From Sipunculus nudus (taxonomy: Eukaryota; Annelida; Sipuncula; Golfingiida; Sipunculidae), in the NCBI GenBank assembly GCA_026874595.1, contig CM049308.1, positions 48,181,327-48,245,326 on the forward strand: 64,000 bases of DNA, written 5' to 3'. The notes beneath the pieces were generated by a model. The model had not been told where the DNA came from, did no database searches, and was given only the letters and a program-made list of their open reading frames with translations. Both the position numbers and the translations under genes were made by a program. Within the stretch, counting starts at the first letter, position 1. Each line of letters opens with the position of its first letter. Of the stretch, positions 37,346 through 48,999 are shown in pieces.

Positions 37346-38480
37346 ATGGCAGATTTCAACCCTGAGACATCTGTTGACGATCCCGACCCTGATCAACTTG
37401 AACAGTTGACAAAAGAACAGTTGTTGCGTGTGGGACAACGCTTAGGGCTAGGTGTGCATAGGGCTCAGCAAAGGTTTAATTGAAGAGAGTGAAGTGGAAA
37501 TATCAGGAAATGACAGCCTTGCTATGCAATTAGAATTTAAAAAGTTTGAAATGCAACATGAGCTAGCATTTATTCCATTAGAATCAGAAAAAGAAAAACA
37601 GAGAGAAGAGAGGGAAGAACATGAAAGGTTAGAAAGAGAAAGACTGGAAAAAGAAAAAGAAATTGAGTTGAAACGACTGGAGTTAGAAAGACTTAAACTA
37701 GAACATAGTCTAAGTGCTGCCCCAACTCACAGTTTTGATGTTACTAAACACATTAGACTTGTCCCACCTTTTCAAGAAAAAGAAGTTGATAAATATTTCT
37801 TACACTTTGAGAAAATATAAAATGGCCTGAGGAAAATTGGACTCTGCTGTTACAAATTGTATTGACTGGCAAGGCCAGAGAAATTTACACAGAGCTTTCA
37901 GTAGAAGCTGCTGCTGACTATGACCTGGTAAAACGGTTAATCCTAAAAGGTTATGAGTTAGTTCCGGAGGCTTACCGCCAGAAATTCAGAAATTGGGAAA
38001 AGCGTACGTCCAATCTGCTAGGACAAAAAGAGCAGTTGTTTGATCGCTGGTGTAGTTCTAAAAATGTAATGAAAGAGTATGACAATTTGCGCCAGTTGAT
38101 TTTGCATGAAGAATTTAAGCGCTGCATTAATGCAGATGTTAAAACTTTTCTTGATGAGAAAAGTCCTGAAACACTTGACATTGCTGCCCAATTAGCTGAT
38201 GATTATTTATTAACACACAAAATGTCCTTTACTAGCAAATCAACCCAGTCATTCACAAACAAGAATGTAAATCAGTATGGTCAAAAAAAGTTTATAGCGC
38301 AGTCACCCAGTACTCTTAGTCCTGATAGTTCAACAAAGTCCATTGCTACACTTCAGCCCACGTCCACTGTGTCTAAGTCCACAAAGACCAGTCATTTGCG
38401 AAGAAAATCTGTAATCACTGCAAGAAGGAAGGTCATCTAATATCTGACTGCTGGAAATTAGCGAATACACCAAATAGCAA
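37346..38480 (+). pseudogene. gag-like gene, frameshifted
   Basis: The start ATG at 37346 (MADFNPETSVDD) shifts frame by about 37470. Next comes a Glu/Lys/Arg-rich coiled coil (37500-37700), then a SCAN/capsid-like part with LVPPFQEKEVDKYFLHFEK, a second frame break near 37820, and YRQKFRNWEKRT. A CCHC zinc knuckle (CNHCKKEGHLISDC) is encoded at about 38411-38452 in yet another frame. Such gag proteins coat element RNA. Three frames are needed to read it, so it is dead. Confidence 0.85.
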
Positions 38481-38606
38481 ACCTTCTGGTTTTGTTTCAA
38501 AATCTATGCATAGCATATAGTACAAGAGCCAGGCTCTTTTCATGTAAATAAGGAGTACAACTCCATTATTGGCCCTAATAAAGAGTTTGATGCTACGCAG
38601 GCCCAA

Positions 38607-39161
38607 GTGCCGCCTGATTCCAAAGAAGAATCCGTAGCCTGCGGGGTAAAAACCTCAGTTGATTCCCGCGAGGAATTTAATAAGGCTAGGTCTTTTCAAG
38701 ACTCCTGCGAGGAGTATTCTCTAAATAAGGCTAAGTCCTTTTATGACTCTTGCGAGAGTATTTCAAACGAGGCCAGGTCCTCTTATGACAAACAGAAGTT
38801 AATTTCTGCTGAGGAAAATTCATCTGTTGACTCCCCTGAGGAGTTTGATGATAAAAAGGATGTATATTCCCTAAATGACTCTGAAAAAGAGTTTATGACT
38901 GACACTGTCAATGTCAGTTCTTTGTTCGATGAAGCTCCTGACTCTGAAATGGAGTTATTTGAGCCATTCATACATGATGGTTTTGTATTACTTTCAAGTG
39001 ATTTTTCAGATTCTACCCCTATTAGAATTTTGAGGGACACTGGTTCAAGTCAGACTCTCACTGTGCCATTTTCTAATAGGTCTTTTACTGGTGCACATGC
39101 ACTTTTAATAGTGTGTTTTCAGACAAGCACACTTCAGTTCCGCTTCACAGTATACATTTAA
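38607..39161 (+). pseudogene. Spacer and aspartic protease region of gag-pol
   Basis: Open frame with internal acidic, Ser-rich repeats of about 16-20 residues (phrases such as FNKARSFQDSCEEYS, LNKAKSFYDSCES) and then ILRDTGSSQTL at about 39032-39064, the DTG active-site motif of a retropepsin. The second flap half is cut off by a frame break near 39120. Confidence 0.75.
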
Positions 39162-39489
39162 AGTCAGATTTGATTTCTGGGAATATTACTGTGGGCATAA
39201 GAACTACTTTACCCTTTAAGGGAATTCAGTCCAGATAATAACACTCTGGGAGTCACTAGTGACTCGTCTAACGACTCGCCCGCACACGATGCAGCATTCT
39301 CAAGGTCAGAACTTATAGCTGAACAGAATAAGGACCATAAAATTTCATGTTTGTTTCCCAAGGCAGTTTCTAAAGATGAAATGTCACAGAACCCAGTTTT
39401 TTTCTTTGTTAAAAATGGAGTGCTTATGCGTAAATGGCGACCACCTGATGCATGTGCTGATGATGAGTGGGCCATCAAACATCAAATAG

Positions 39490-40711
39490 TAATGCCAAAA
39501 AAGCCTTCGCAATGAAATTCTAAGCATGGCACATGAGGCTCCTTTGTCTGGACTTTTAGGTATGAATTAAACTTATCAGAAAGTTAGTACACACTTCTAT
39601 TGGCCTAACCTCTTGAAAGATGTTGTACAATATTGTAAATCATGCCATACATGCCAGATGGTAGGCAAGCCCGATCATAATCCTTCTAAGGCCCCACTGG
39701 GCCTATTCCTGCTTTCGAGGATCCTTTTAGTAGGATTATTGTTGACTGTGTTGAACCACTGCTCAAAACAAAATCTGGACATGAATACCTGCTGACAATT
39801 ATGTGCCCATCTACCAGGTTCCCTGAGGCAATACCAATGCGCTAAATTAATGCCAAAAGTCTTCTCAAGGCTCTGACCAAGTTTTTTACAACTTTTGGAT
39901 TACCAAAATCCGTCCAGTCTGACCTAGAATCTTATTTTATGTCTGGCTTATTCCAGCAAGTTATGATTGAGCTAGGTATAAAACAGTACAGCTCTTCGCA
40001 ATACCATCCTGAAAGTCAGGGCGCCCTCGAGCTTTTCATCAGACATTAAAAAACATGATTAGGACCTATTGCTATGACACACAGAAAGACTGGGATGAAG
40101 GAATCCACCTTTTGCTGTTTGCTGTCAGAGAATCCTTTCAAGAGTCCGTGGGTACAGTCCCTTTGAACTAGTTTTCGGACATGGACCGCGAACTGAACTT
40201 CCATTGAAACTGCTTAAAGAAAACTCTTGTGTGAAAATCCTGATTCTCTTAGTTTGTTGCAGTATGTCTCAGACTTTCGCACTAAACTGCACAATGCTTG
40301 TGAGATTGCAAGGTCAGATCTAAGATCTGCATAAAGTAAAATGAAAACAGAGTATGACAAGCACACTGTAAGTATAGGACGTTTGAGCCTGGTAAAAAGG
40401 TCCTTGACTTACTTCCCATCCCTGGCAGACCTCTGCAAGCTAGGTATTTTGGTCCTTACATTGTTGACAAGAAAGTCAGTGATTTAAATTACATACTGTT
40501 GACACCAGATGGGCGTAAGAAGAATCATATGTGCCATGTTAACATGTTGAAACCATATTATGACAGAAATAGCACATCAGGTGCTGTGAATTGTGTAAAC
40601 ACTGACCCTGACCCAGTTAAAGTAGATACTGATTGTAAGTGTGATGTAGACATTCAGTGTGGTACAGTACCATTAAAAAACTCAGACGTGCTTAACAGCC
40701 CGGGTGTCTGA
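39490..40711 (+). pseudogene. Integrase, upstream of RT
   Basis: Read through several frame breaks and stops. The HHCC zinc-binding part includes FYWPNLLKDVVQYC and CHTCQMVGKP (39594-39670). The catalytic core shows IIVDCVEP (first Asp, about 39738), SVQSDLES (second Asp, about 39914) and a PESQGALELFH stretch (catalytic Glu, about 40012). A C-terminal MTPDGRKKNHMCHVNMLKPYY (40499-40560) is the chromodomain-side tail. Integrase inserts the cDNA. Its place before RT is the odd point. Confidence 0.85.
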
Positions 40712-40734
40712 CTGTCACGACTTACCGTACAACA

Positions 40735-41416
40735 ACAACAGGACCTCAAGAACCTGCTGCGGAATTATGAACATTTGTTTAGTGGCATTCCAAAGCGAAC
40801 TAACATATTGTGCCATGACGTCGATGTTGGCAAAGCAAGCGCAGTCAAGCAACGTCCTTATAGACTGAATTCAGAAAAGCAAAAGTATCTACAGGATGAG
40901 ATTTAATATTTGTTGGACAATGATTTTATTGAACCTAGTAACAGTAACTGAAATTAACATGTATTCTTGTGCCAAAACCTGATGGAAGTTACCGTATTTG
41001 CACGGATTATCGAAAACTGAACTCTGTCACCAAGACTGACATGTTCCCGATTCCGAGGATCGATGATTGTATTGAAAGAGTCGGTAGCTCAAGATATGTC
41101 TCCAAGTTTGGTTTGCTAAAAGGATTCTGGAGTTCCGCTGACGGAACGAGCGAAAAAAGTGTCCGCATTTGTGACGTCATTAATTGGCATTAAGAACTCG
41201 TAAGCCACGTTCCTACGCCTCATTCATATGGTTGTCAAGGACATTCTGGGCTGCGACGCATATATTGATGACCTTATCGTGTACAGCGGCACCTGGGAGA
41301 AACATATGCAGATTCTTCGCGACCTCTTCGCAAGACTAAGTGAAGCACGTCTGACCGTCGACTTAGTAAAATCTGAGTTTTGTCATGCACAAGTACATTT
41401 TTGGGTCATATTGTAG
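40735..41416 (+). pseudogene. Reverse transcriptase, degraded
   Basis: The fingers region (QRPYRLNSEKQ-like, 40850-40890), MPKPDGSYRICTDYRKLN (40969-41022), and the catalytic motif AYIDDLIVYS (about 41258-41287) are preserved. Between them motif A and B are scrambled (LLKGFW then unrelated codons to a stop at 41193), so the enzyme cannot work. Confidence 0.88.
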
Positions 41417-41736
41417 TAAAACCTGTTGATGCTAAAATAAGTGCTATTTCTGCATTTCCTAGACCAGAAAACAAAAAGCAAATAATGCGTTTTCTTGGTA
41501 TGGTTGGATACTACAGGAAGTTTTGTCCAGATGTTTCTGCTGTGGCTGAACCTTTGACTAATTTGTTAAAGAAGAAACAAAAGTTTGTATGGAATGTTCA
41601 GTGTGAAAATGCATTTAAGAATTTGAAAGCAATTCTGCAAAGATCACCAGTTTTGGTAGCTCCAGCCTTTTCTGTACCTTTTAAGTTAGCTGTAGATGCT
41701 TGTGATAATGCTGCTGGTGCTGTGTTGTTAGTTTAG
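41400..41736 (+). pseudogene. RT thumb and 5' half of RNase H, cut by LINE insertion
   Basis: Codes RPENKKQIMRFLGMVGYYRK (RT connection) and FKLAVDACDNAAGAVLL, where AVDACD carries the first RNase H Asp. Homology stops abruptly at about 41736, where LINE sequence begins. Confidence 0.9.
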
Positions 41737-42203
41737 TTTACGCACATTTATTTTAGTTGGATTATACAAATAGCACTACAAATAGCACAAAGTGCTAATG
41801 AACGAACTTTCCAACATATAAGATATACATGGCATACAATGTGTACAACAATTAACATATCAACACAACTATTCAACTGAAATAGAAAACAACATAGAAA
41901 ACAAAATAATAATCTTACCTATCAAAGGGTATACATTATATACTGTACATGTTTACATAAATATATGTTTACATATATATATATATGAATACACACATAC
42001 ATATATCTTAGTCATACATTACAGTAATGTGACATTGATATATGGGGTAACCAAGCTGTCAGTATATTTATGCATACACGTAAACAATCATAGGATTTAC
42101 AGGAAGGCTGAATTTGTAAAATGTACAATTAACATAGCTTTATAAGAATCTCCGGCTTGAAAGAATGTACATGTGAACTGCCTCGACCAGTTTTAAGTTC
42201 ATT

Positions 42204-42788
42204 TCAAGGGTCAGGCAATGATGACCATTTAAACATGTTATGAAAAAAAGCTCTGCTTGATCTATTCCGAAGGTTTAAAGTATAACGTTCCATGGATTGA
42301 AGCATGATATCTTCATACTTAGCCAGGAGTTCCAGTCGGGCGACCTCATACTTTGGACATTCAATGAAAAAGTGGGTAGTGCTTTCAATTTGTTGACAAT
42401 GAGGGCATTTGTTTGTAAGAGCCAGGCCATGACAATATAGATGATCGTTTGGACAACTATTCCCGAGCCTTAATTGTGTCATAATGATTGATTCACAACG
42501 TCTGCCGTGATTAGAGTCAGGTGGGCCCTTGGGGTTATTGAGAGTTCTTTCTAATCCGCGTTTGAAACTGGCAACTGTTAGAGACTGCTGGATGGTCGGA
42601 CTTATTTGATTGCATGACGATGCACAGGAAGTGAAAAATGATGATTTGTAACGGCTTGTTCGAGCTAACGGTGGTCTCAGGTTACCAGAAGTATTTAGCG
42701 TTCTGTTACTAATACTAGAAACGAAGGGAGGCATTAGACTGCACAGATATGAGGGGCATAAGTCATTTCTTATCTTAAAATCAAGCAC
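42204..42788 (-). pseudogene. LINE ORF2: C-terminal Cys/His domain
   Basis: LDFKIRNDLCPSYL starts the post-RT region and a Zn-binding pattern follows: CPNDHLYCHG, CPHCQQIESTTHFFIECP. The frame ends ...FKWSSLPDP. Typical of CR1/Jockey-like LINEs. Confidence 0.85.
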
Positions 42789-42837
42789 ATTTTCGCTAAA
42801 AATCTACGATTCTTTAGGGTTGGCCAGCCTATCTCTT

Positions 42838-44718
42838 TTAGGAGTTTATCACGATTCGTATATTAATCATGGCACCTGACACAGTTTTTGCCGCATCATA
42901 TTGCACTTTCTCCAGCTCGTCTGAGCTTGCACTTGTACAGTTGTCGAAAATAACGTTTTCATATTCAAGCAAGGGTCTTACAAATGATTTATAAATGAAT
43001 TCTAAAGTATTTCTCCTAAGACGGTGCCTCGAGTGAGTCAGCAGGCCAAGTCGATTACGGGCTTTTCTATTCACTTCGTTTGTTATGGGACCAAGAAAAA
43101 TCATGCGAAAGTGTTAGCCCTAGGTGTTTATGGGTGTTGACCTCCGATAAACGTGTACCGTTCAACAAGAGTGCTAGGTATACAGGCGGTGACGATTTCA
43201 AGGAGAAAGTCATGGATACAGTTTTTGTGGGATTATATGTAATCCTGGACCGTCTCGCCCACCCTTCAAGCGTGGTAAGATCCCGTTGTAACCGATCGTT
43301 TCCCTCATGTGAGTTATCCATGACACTTAAAAGGCAAGTGTCGTCAGCGAATAAGAAGATATTAGATTGTATATTAATACTTAAATCATGGGTGTACACA
43401 AGAAACAAAAGAGGGCCAAGGATGGATCCCTGGGGGACACCTGCAGTTATCCGACCCCACTTGGAGGAAACCCCATTTATAATGACTCGTTGAGTTCTAT
43501 TACTCAGGTAACTCGAAAACCACTCAAGGAGATGGCCACGAATGCCGAATATTTTTAATTTGTAGAGAAGGCCTTTATGCCATACTGTATCAAAGGCTTT
43601 GGATGCATCTAAGAAAACCATTCTGACATTATAGCCTGCATCTAGTCTGCGGTAAATTTTGTCAGGTATAGCGATCAGTTGGTTAATTGTTGAGTCATTC
43701 TTTTTAAATCCGGAATTAGTATCAGAAAGAAGTCCATTTGTCATTAGAAATGAATAAAGTTCATCATGTACAATACGTTCAAATACTTTTGAAACGTTGC
43801 ATAAAAGGGAGATAGACCGATAGTTGCCAATTTCATGAACATCCCCCTTTTTAAATACTGGACAGACATGTGCACGTTTCCATATATTGGGGAAACATCC
43901 TTCTTTTAAAGACTTGTTAAAGATAAGTGTTAATGATCTACATATGCTGTTGGCGGTAGCTCGCAAGAGAAAATTCCCTATATCGTCGGGACCAGTAGCT
44001 TTATTGTCCTCGAGTTCATTCAAGATGGTATGAACGTTGGATTCACGAGCTTCAATTGATGTCAATGCAAAAGGAGTAAATGCAAATGATTTGCCGATAG
44101 AAAATTCATCTTCGGCTGGTTCTGTTGTATTTTGGGAAGAAAGAAAGAAATTATTAAACGCATGAGCTCTTTCAAAATTATCTGAAATCATCTTATTTCC
44201 AGCTGGGATAGGAGGTATACCAACTTGTCTCCTTTTACCGAGCAGACCTTTTACAGTGTGCCACCATGATTTATTGGCTGAATGCTCCAAGGAAATATTA
44301 AGATTCTGGAAATATAAATTTGACAAGCTCGGTTTGCACGGATGACATCGTTACGAACGCGTTTGTAATGCTGATGTTGCTCGTCTCTAGTTCTTCTATA
44401 ACGGCGCCACAACCGAGTTCGCTTTCGTATTAATTTTCTCAGCTCGGCAGTCACCCAAGGCTTATCATTATATCGTATTAAGACAGTTTTCCTCGGAATG
44501 AACTTAGATGCTATGGAGATAAACATGTTGGTCGAAACCTCAGCGAGAGAGTTTACATCATTGATTTCTTCGAGAGTTCCGTCCCTAAATTTTGTATCAA
44601 GGGCATTGTTTAATCCTTCCAAGTTAGCTCGTTTAAAATCCCAAATTGTTCTTCGGGTTGTTTTCGTTTTGTTAGGTGAAAATCTAAGCTTACAAAAGTC
44701 AGGGCAATGAGATCGCAA
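42838..44718 (-). pseudogene. LINE ORF2: reverse transcriptase domain
   Basis: After a linker (44718-44251), the open frame 44326-43067 carries KRAHVCPVFKKGDVHEIGNY, VRMVFLDASKAFDTVWH (motif A Asp), AGVPQGSILGPLLFLVY (motif B) and FLFADDTCLL (motif C Asp pair). Another break near 43070-43104 leads to the thumb region (SFVRPLLEYENVI) ending at 42838. All catalytic Asp residues remain, but no single frame spans the protein. Confidence 0.92.
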
Positions 44719-45350
44719 TTCGATATCGGTGGTAGGACCATAGTTGTTGTAATAGAATCCGGGCTATCGGTTATTAATAAATCTAATAAGTATTTACTGT
44801 ATTCTGTAATTCGAGTAGGTTGGTCAACCATTTGAGCGAGCCACATTCTATCAAACAAATCATGTATTCAAGTCCGAGTTCACTCTGTGATGATCGGAGT
44901 TCCATGTTAGACACCTGTCATTAAAGTCGCCTGTTAATAATATCAGACTAGCTGAACTGACCAGGGCTTTTTCAATCGACAACTCTAATGATGAGAGGAA
45001 GCTTTCTCTAGTGGATTGTATTTGACCTGGAGGACGATAATAACATGCTATGAGCGTCGACCCCTGGGATCCCTGTACCTCTACCCACAGACATTTATTT
45101 TGATCATCAATAAGATCTCGTCGTTGTATTACCTGAAGGTTGCACTTGTAATATAAAGCAACACCATCTCCATGTCTGTTTCGGTCTTTCCGTATTAATT
45201 CAAATCCCGGCAGTGAAACTAAACTATCAGGAATGCTCGAGTCCAACCAACTTTCACTCCCGCAAATAATGTCAAACATGTATGATTCGGACAAGATTTC
45301 CAGCTCTTCTAATTTACCTGCAGCTAATTTGCACCTTACGTTGACGTGAT
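44610..45350 (-). pseudogene. LINE ORF2: AP endonuclease domain
   Basis: DIICGSESWLD (catalytic Glu), GFELIRKDRNRHGDGVALYY, LIACYYRPPG and LTGDFNDR (Asp/Asn of the APE fold) are in order from 45294. The frame breaks near 44860 and continues from 44858 as a second open piece. This domain nicks target DNA. Confidence 0.88.
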
Positions 45351-46600
45351 ATACATGATAATCGTGGGGGCGAGGATGTCATTCGCATGTATCAGAAAAA
45401 AGATACACATTTTTGCACGATGTTTGGCACCAAAGAACACACGAAATATTATTTTTGCGGTTTTCAACAAAGGCGACCCCTTATGTAATAAACGGTGAAA
45501 CATGTGGGTCGCCCCATTCTTTAACGTCACAAAGAACACGTATTCAAAATTGTTATGACGAGAGGGTGGAACACCTGGGGATTTGAGACTATGACTGAAT
45601 TTGCGCACTGGTGTCTCGGTGCTAAAAACCTGGGTCTATTTTGCATGGTAAAGGTGGAAATCCTGTGTGGTCGAACACTAACGTTAAAGCAATGTGTGGA
45701 AAAGAGCTTGTTTACGGAAGCAAGGTTATGGATAACAATACCGAAACAAATGGTGCATGGGAACCCATGCGGAACTATACAGAACGAGAAAACCAACAGA
45801 ACAAATCTTTCTTGACAAACGTCAAAGGAAATTATTCGAACTATTTGCATATGACTCACATCTGGTGCAGTAAGGTGCGGTAACGGCGGGGTCAACATAG
45901 GATTTTAAACACCTTCGTGCAGAATAACGGCGTTTGTTTTAAAGTGACTCAGTACAGTCGCGAATTCATGGCACTGGTAGTATCGATTTCCTAAATAATA
46001 AATGTACCTCGAAAACACATAATTGGAATAATATGTACATACCGAAATAAAGTAGATACACATAAAGATATGTACAGGCAATCCACAGCGCAACTATACT
46101 CGGAAGCTGCCTGGCCTGAAATAAATAATATATTTGCACTTGTTCAAGAGATATTAAGCTGACCAACTTATCATGCACACGGGGCAGGGATATTCCTGGT
46201 CACTGCATGTATTGAGATATATAGTAAACATCATAAATGTGAAGTACAAGGTTCCGTACTGACAGTAGAATTTCTTTGAAGATATGTTGTACACTCCACG
46301 GTAAAATACAGAATTCTGGTTAAGAAATTTTATATGTAAATCGGTTTAAATAGAGCATTATAAACACCACAATGTTACAAATGAGAAATATGTTACATAA
46401 TCATCATATAAAGTCAATGTAGTATCAGTGGGAGTATAGTCTATATATATAAATATATAAGTGAAACATACACACAATAAAGCAGTACTTTTGTCACATA
46501 ATCTGCAAGGTGAAGCATTGAGATGGGTCAAAACATTCATGATGTTTGTTTCATTACACTGATAGTTCCCTTGATCACCCTGTCACCATGGGTGTAAGAG
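45350..46600. other. Unexplained spacer between LINE ORF1 and ORF2
   Basis: LINE ORF1 and ORF2 are usually much closer than the ~1.25 kb here. The right part (45905-46540) is AT-rich. The left part has a plus-strand open frame (about 45617-45883, phrases HGKGGNPVWSNTNVKAMCG and NGAWEPMRNYTE) that I do not recognise. It may be a further nested insertion. Confidence 0.35.
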
Positions 46601-46607
46601 GTGAATG

Positions 46608-47456
46608 TCACGATATACCAGGTAAAGTAGGTACTACGGAGGTTAGTTCGTCAATTGTTTTTACCATCTTGATAGATTCTTCCAAGATTTTTAAAATGAT
46701 GTTGCCATCTTTTGTCCATGTATCTCGTATCTGGCTGTTTCGTTTAAGTTGACAAGCTTCTATTGCCACTGCTGATCGTTGTTTTGTGAGATCTTCGTTT
46801 ATGTAAACAGTTTGGCGACCGTGGTCAGGTTTGCATAACTTGCGGGATCTCATGATTTTGCGCGTGGAATTATAACTCGTAAGTTTCAGAAGGATGGGGC
46901 GAACCTTGCCGGGCCAGGACCTTTTTGGCCTACTCTGTGAGAACGACATATATCGCTCTCATTGAGGTTAAATTTTAATGTGTCTGACAGAAATGTTTTC
47001 ATTTGAATATAGAATGACATCATCTGTATTTTCGGCTGATGATTCGGGTAAGCCCAAATATGCGGATCGAGTTACGCCCGCTGTACTGGGCAAGGTCATA
47101 AAGTCTATCAAGCGTTTGTTTTGTTCTTTCAGAACTGTTTCTTCAGAGGTGACACAATCAAATTCAGTCTGCAATTTTTCAATCAAACAGCCTTGTTGGT
47201 TTATAACCTCGTCCATGGCTGTAATTTGATGTTGGAACATTTTGGCGAGGTAGTCAGACTGGAGGTCTAGAAAATTAGCCAACACTCCTATAGTGAGTGG
47301 GGCATTTTTGTCCAACTCCATTAGGGCTGTTTCGTTGGGGTTATCCATATTTTCTGTACAACAGAAAAACCTATGACGTTTAGGACCAGGTTTTGGTGTG
47401 TCCGGAGATGAACTGCCAGTGGACAAGTAGTGACGTTTCGGAGTCGATGTTGCCAT
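46608..47456 (-). pseudogene. LINE ORF1 (RNA-binding), frameshifted
   Basis: 47456-46968 codes a Ser/Pro-rich N-terminus (MATSTPKRHYLS) and a coiled-coil-like segment (LIEKLQTEFDCVTSEETVLK). After a frame change 46949-46608 codes KVRPILLKLTSYNSTRKIM, VYINEDLTKQRS and DTWTKDGNIILK, the RRM-like block of LINE ORF1 proteins. These bind element RNA. Confidence 0.75.
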
Positions 47457-47774
47457 GCAATTAGTTCACGTAATTGGTAGTTTGTTAACTCAAGTGCACA
47501 TGGTAGGCGAAGTATTTGCCCGATAAGTTTGTGCTCCAAAAAAGTCAATGTAAACTTAAAAAACAGGGATTTCTGCTTAGTTAGCGACCAATGTCATTTT
47601 CGTAGGTTATTTATCATTGTGGTATAATATTATCAAACAGGTAACATACCCCGAGGGAGGCCGCTGCCGGCTACACTCGAGCGGAGCTAGACCAAAACAC
47701 GTCCGCGATCATCGCCGCACCACCTCGTTCAAGAAGACAATGATGGCATAGATCATCCATTTTTTTTTATTTTT

Positions 47775-48052
47775 CAAGAAAGTTTAATGCAAACCAGAAA
47801 AACTACTCCACTATTGAAAAAGAATGTTTGGCTTTGATTTTGGCATTGCAACATTTTGAAGTTTATGATACTTCATCAGTCAGGCCTATTATTGTCTTCA
47901 GTTATCACAATCCCCTCACGTTCATGAACAAGTTGAAGTGCAAAAATCAAAGATTGTTGAGATGGAGTTTGTTCTTACAAGATTACAACCTTGAAATCAA
48001 ACACATTACAGGGAAAGACAATGTACTTGCTGATTGCTTATCGAGGTGTTAA
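47775..48052 (+). pseudogene. 3' half of RNase H after the LINE
   Basis: Gypsy sequence resumes with FSRKFNANQKNYSTIEKECL (catalytic Glu), then LILALQHFEVY, and ends in the typical HITGKDNVLADCLSRC and a stop. About 15-20 codons expected between the two halves are missing, so a small deletion accompanied the insertion. Confidence 0.9.
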
Positions 48053-48171
48053 TAAAATGTTGTAAACGAGATGTTCATGTAATGTTGTAAATAAGATGGT
48101 TGTGAAATGTTGTAATAATTTAGTGATTGTGATCGCAAAAAGAAAGTTTTGAGAAAACTTCATTTGTTTAC

Positions 48172-48182
48172 AGGAGGGGGAG
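48172..48182 (+). other. Polypurine tract
   Basis: AGGAGGGGGAG directly before the 3' LTR; the expected primer for plus-strand cDNA synthesis. Confidence 0.8.
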
Positions 48183-48996
48183 TGTTACAGGTGCCCCTTT
48201 TATTGTGTGTAGCGGTGTTACAGATGATTGTTTTATTGTGCACACGAATGTTCCATGTGTTTTTGGCATTTTGTTTGTGTGCCACGCGCAGCTCGTGTCA
48301 TAGCGGCCTCGTCTGGCCGGATGTTAGGCTCGGTTTAATCTGCATTGGTTGAACCCTAGATACACAGCGTTCTTTGTTCTGGTATGTTCTTTGAACGTGT
48401 GTACTGTGTTAGATTCTTTAGTTGTTCGAGCAATATAAGGTTCTCGGCTGGAGTTGAAGTTATATATGGGGCTGTATTTTAGAGCCGAGAGAGAGGTGAG
48501 AGAATATTCCAGCGTACACAGAAGCGTGTATGTTTGGGGGACCTGTTCCGATAAGTGCGGCAATTATAGATTTCCTTCAGATTTTCTTCTGGATTTGTGA
48601 CGGATCTTATTTGGTCTTCAGTTTACTTTCGGGATTGTTACAAGAGCTTTACATTGGACTGTTATTCTCCGAGAGAATACATTTTAAAGGACTTGTCGCT
48701 GTGACAGTGGTGGTATCGAGGTACTGTGCACTTTGTTTTTTTTTTTACTGTGTGATTGTATTGATTTGCGGTTATACTGCTGTTATACTATGTCATTGTA
48801 TTGATTTAGTGTATTGTAATGTCAGGGTTGTTTTAAGAATAAATTATGGTTATTTGTTAACAAAAAGCCATTGACCTCTTTATTCATTCCCCCAGACATT
48901 TCACGCTGCCTAGTGTTACAGAATCTGATTTTTTTTTCTTTACAAAATTTATGTTCATCACGCATACGTGATCTGTTGATATTAGGTTCCATAACA
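48183..48996 (+). repeat. 3' LTR
   Basis: About 814 bp, homologous along its whole length to the 5' LTR, with the TATA-like motif near 48462 and AATAAA at 48838. The differences from the 5' LTR imply an old insertion. Confidence 0.93.
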
Positions 48997-48999
48997 CAT

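Larger units (their letters stand above)
41737..47772 (-). mobile_element. CR1/Jockey-like LINE inserted in the gypsy RNase H
   Basis: About 6-kb minus-strand non-LTR retrotransposon with ORF1, AP endonuclease, RT and a Cys/His C-terminus. The 3' end (41737-42200) is AT-rich UTR with no long poly-A; the 5' end is near 47700-47760. Several frameshifts show it is inactive. It post-dates the gypsy element. Exact clade (CR1, L2 or Jockey-like) cannot be set by eye. Confidence 0.88.
36378..48996 (+). mobile_element. Ty3/gypsy LTR retrotransposon, Gmr1-like, with nested LINE
   Basis: LTRs at 36378-37177 and 48183-48996 begin TGTT and end AACA, and the outer flanks share a 4-bp CATT (36374-36377 and 48997-49000). 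Internal order is gag, protease, integrase, reverse transcriptase, RNase H. Integrase before RT is the copia-like order found in the Gmr1 group of Ty3/gypsy elements. Many frameshifts and stops, a scrambled RT and a 6-kb LINE inside RNase H make it inactive. Confidence 0.92.
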
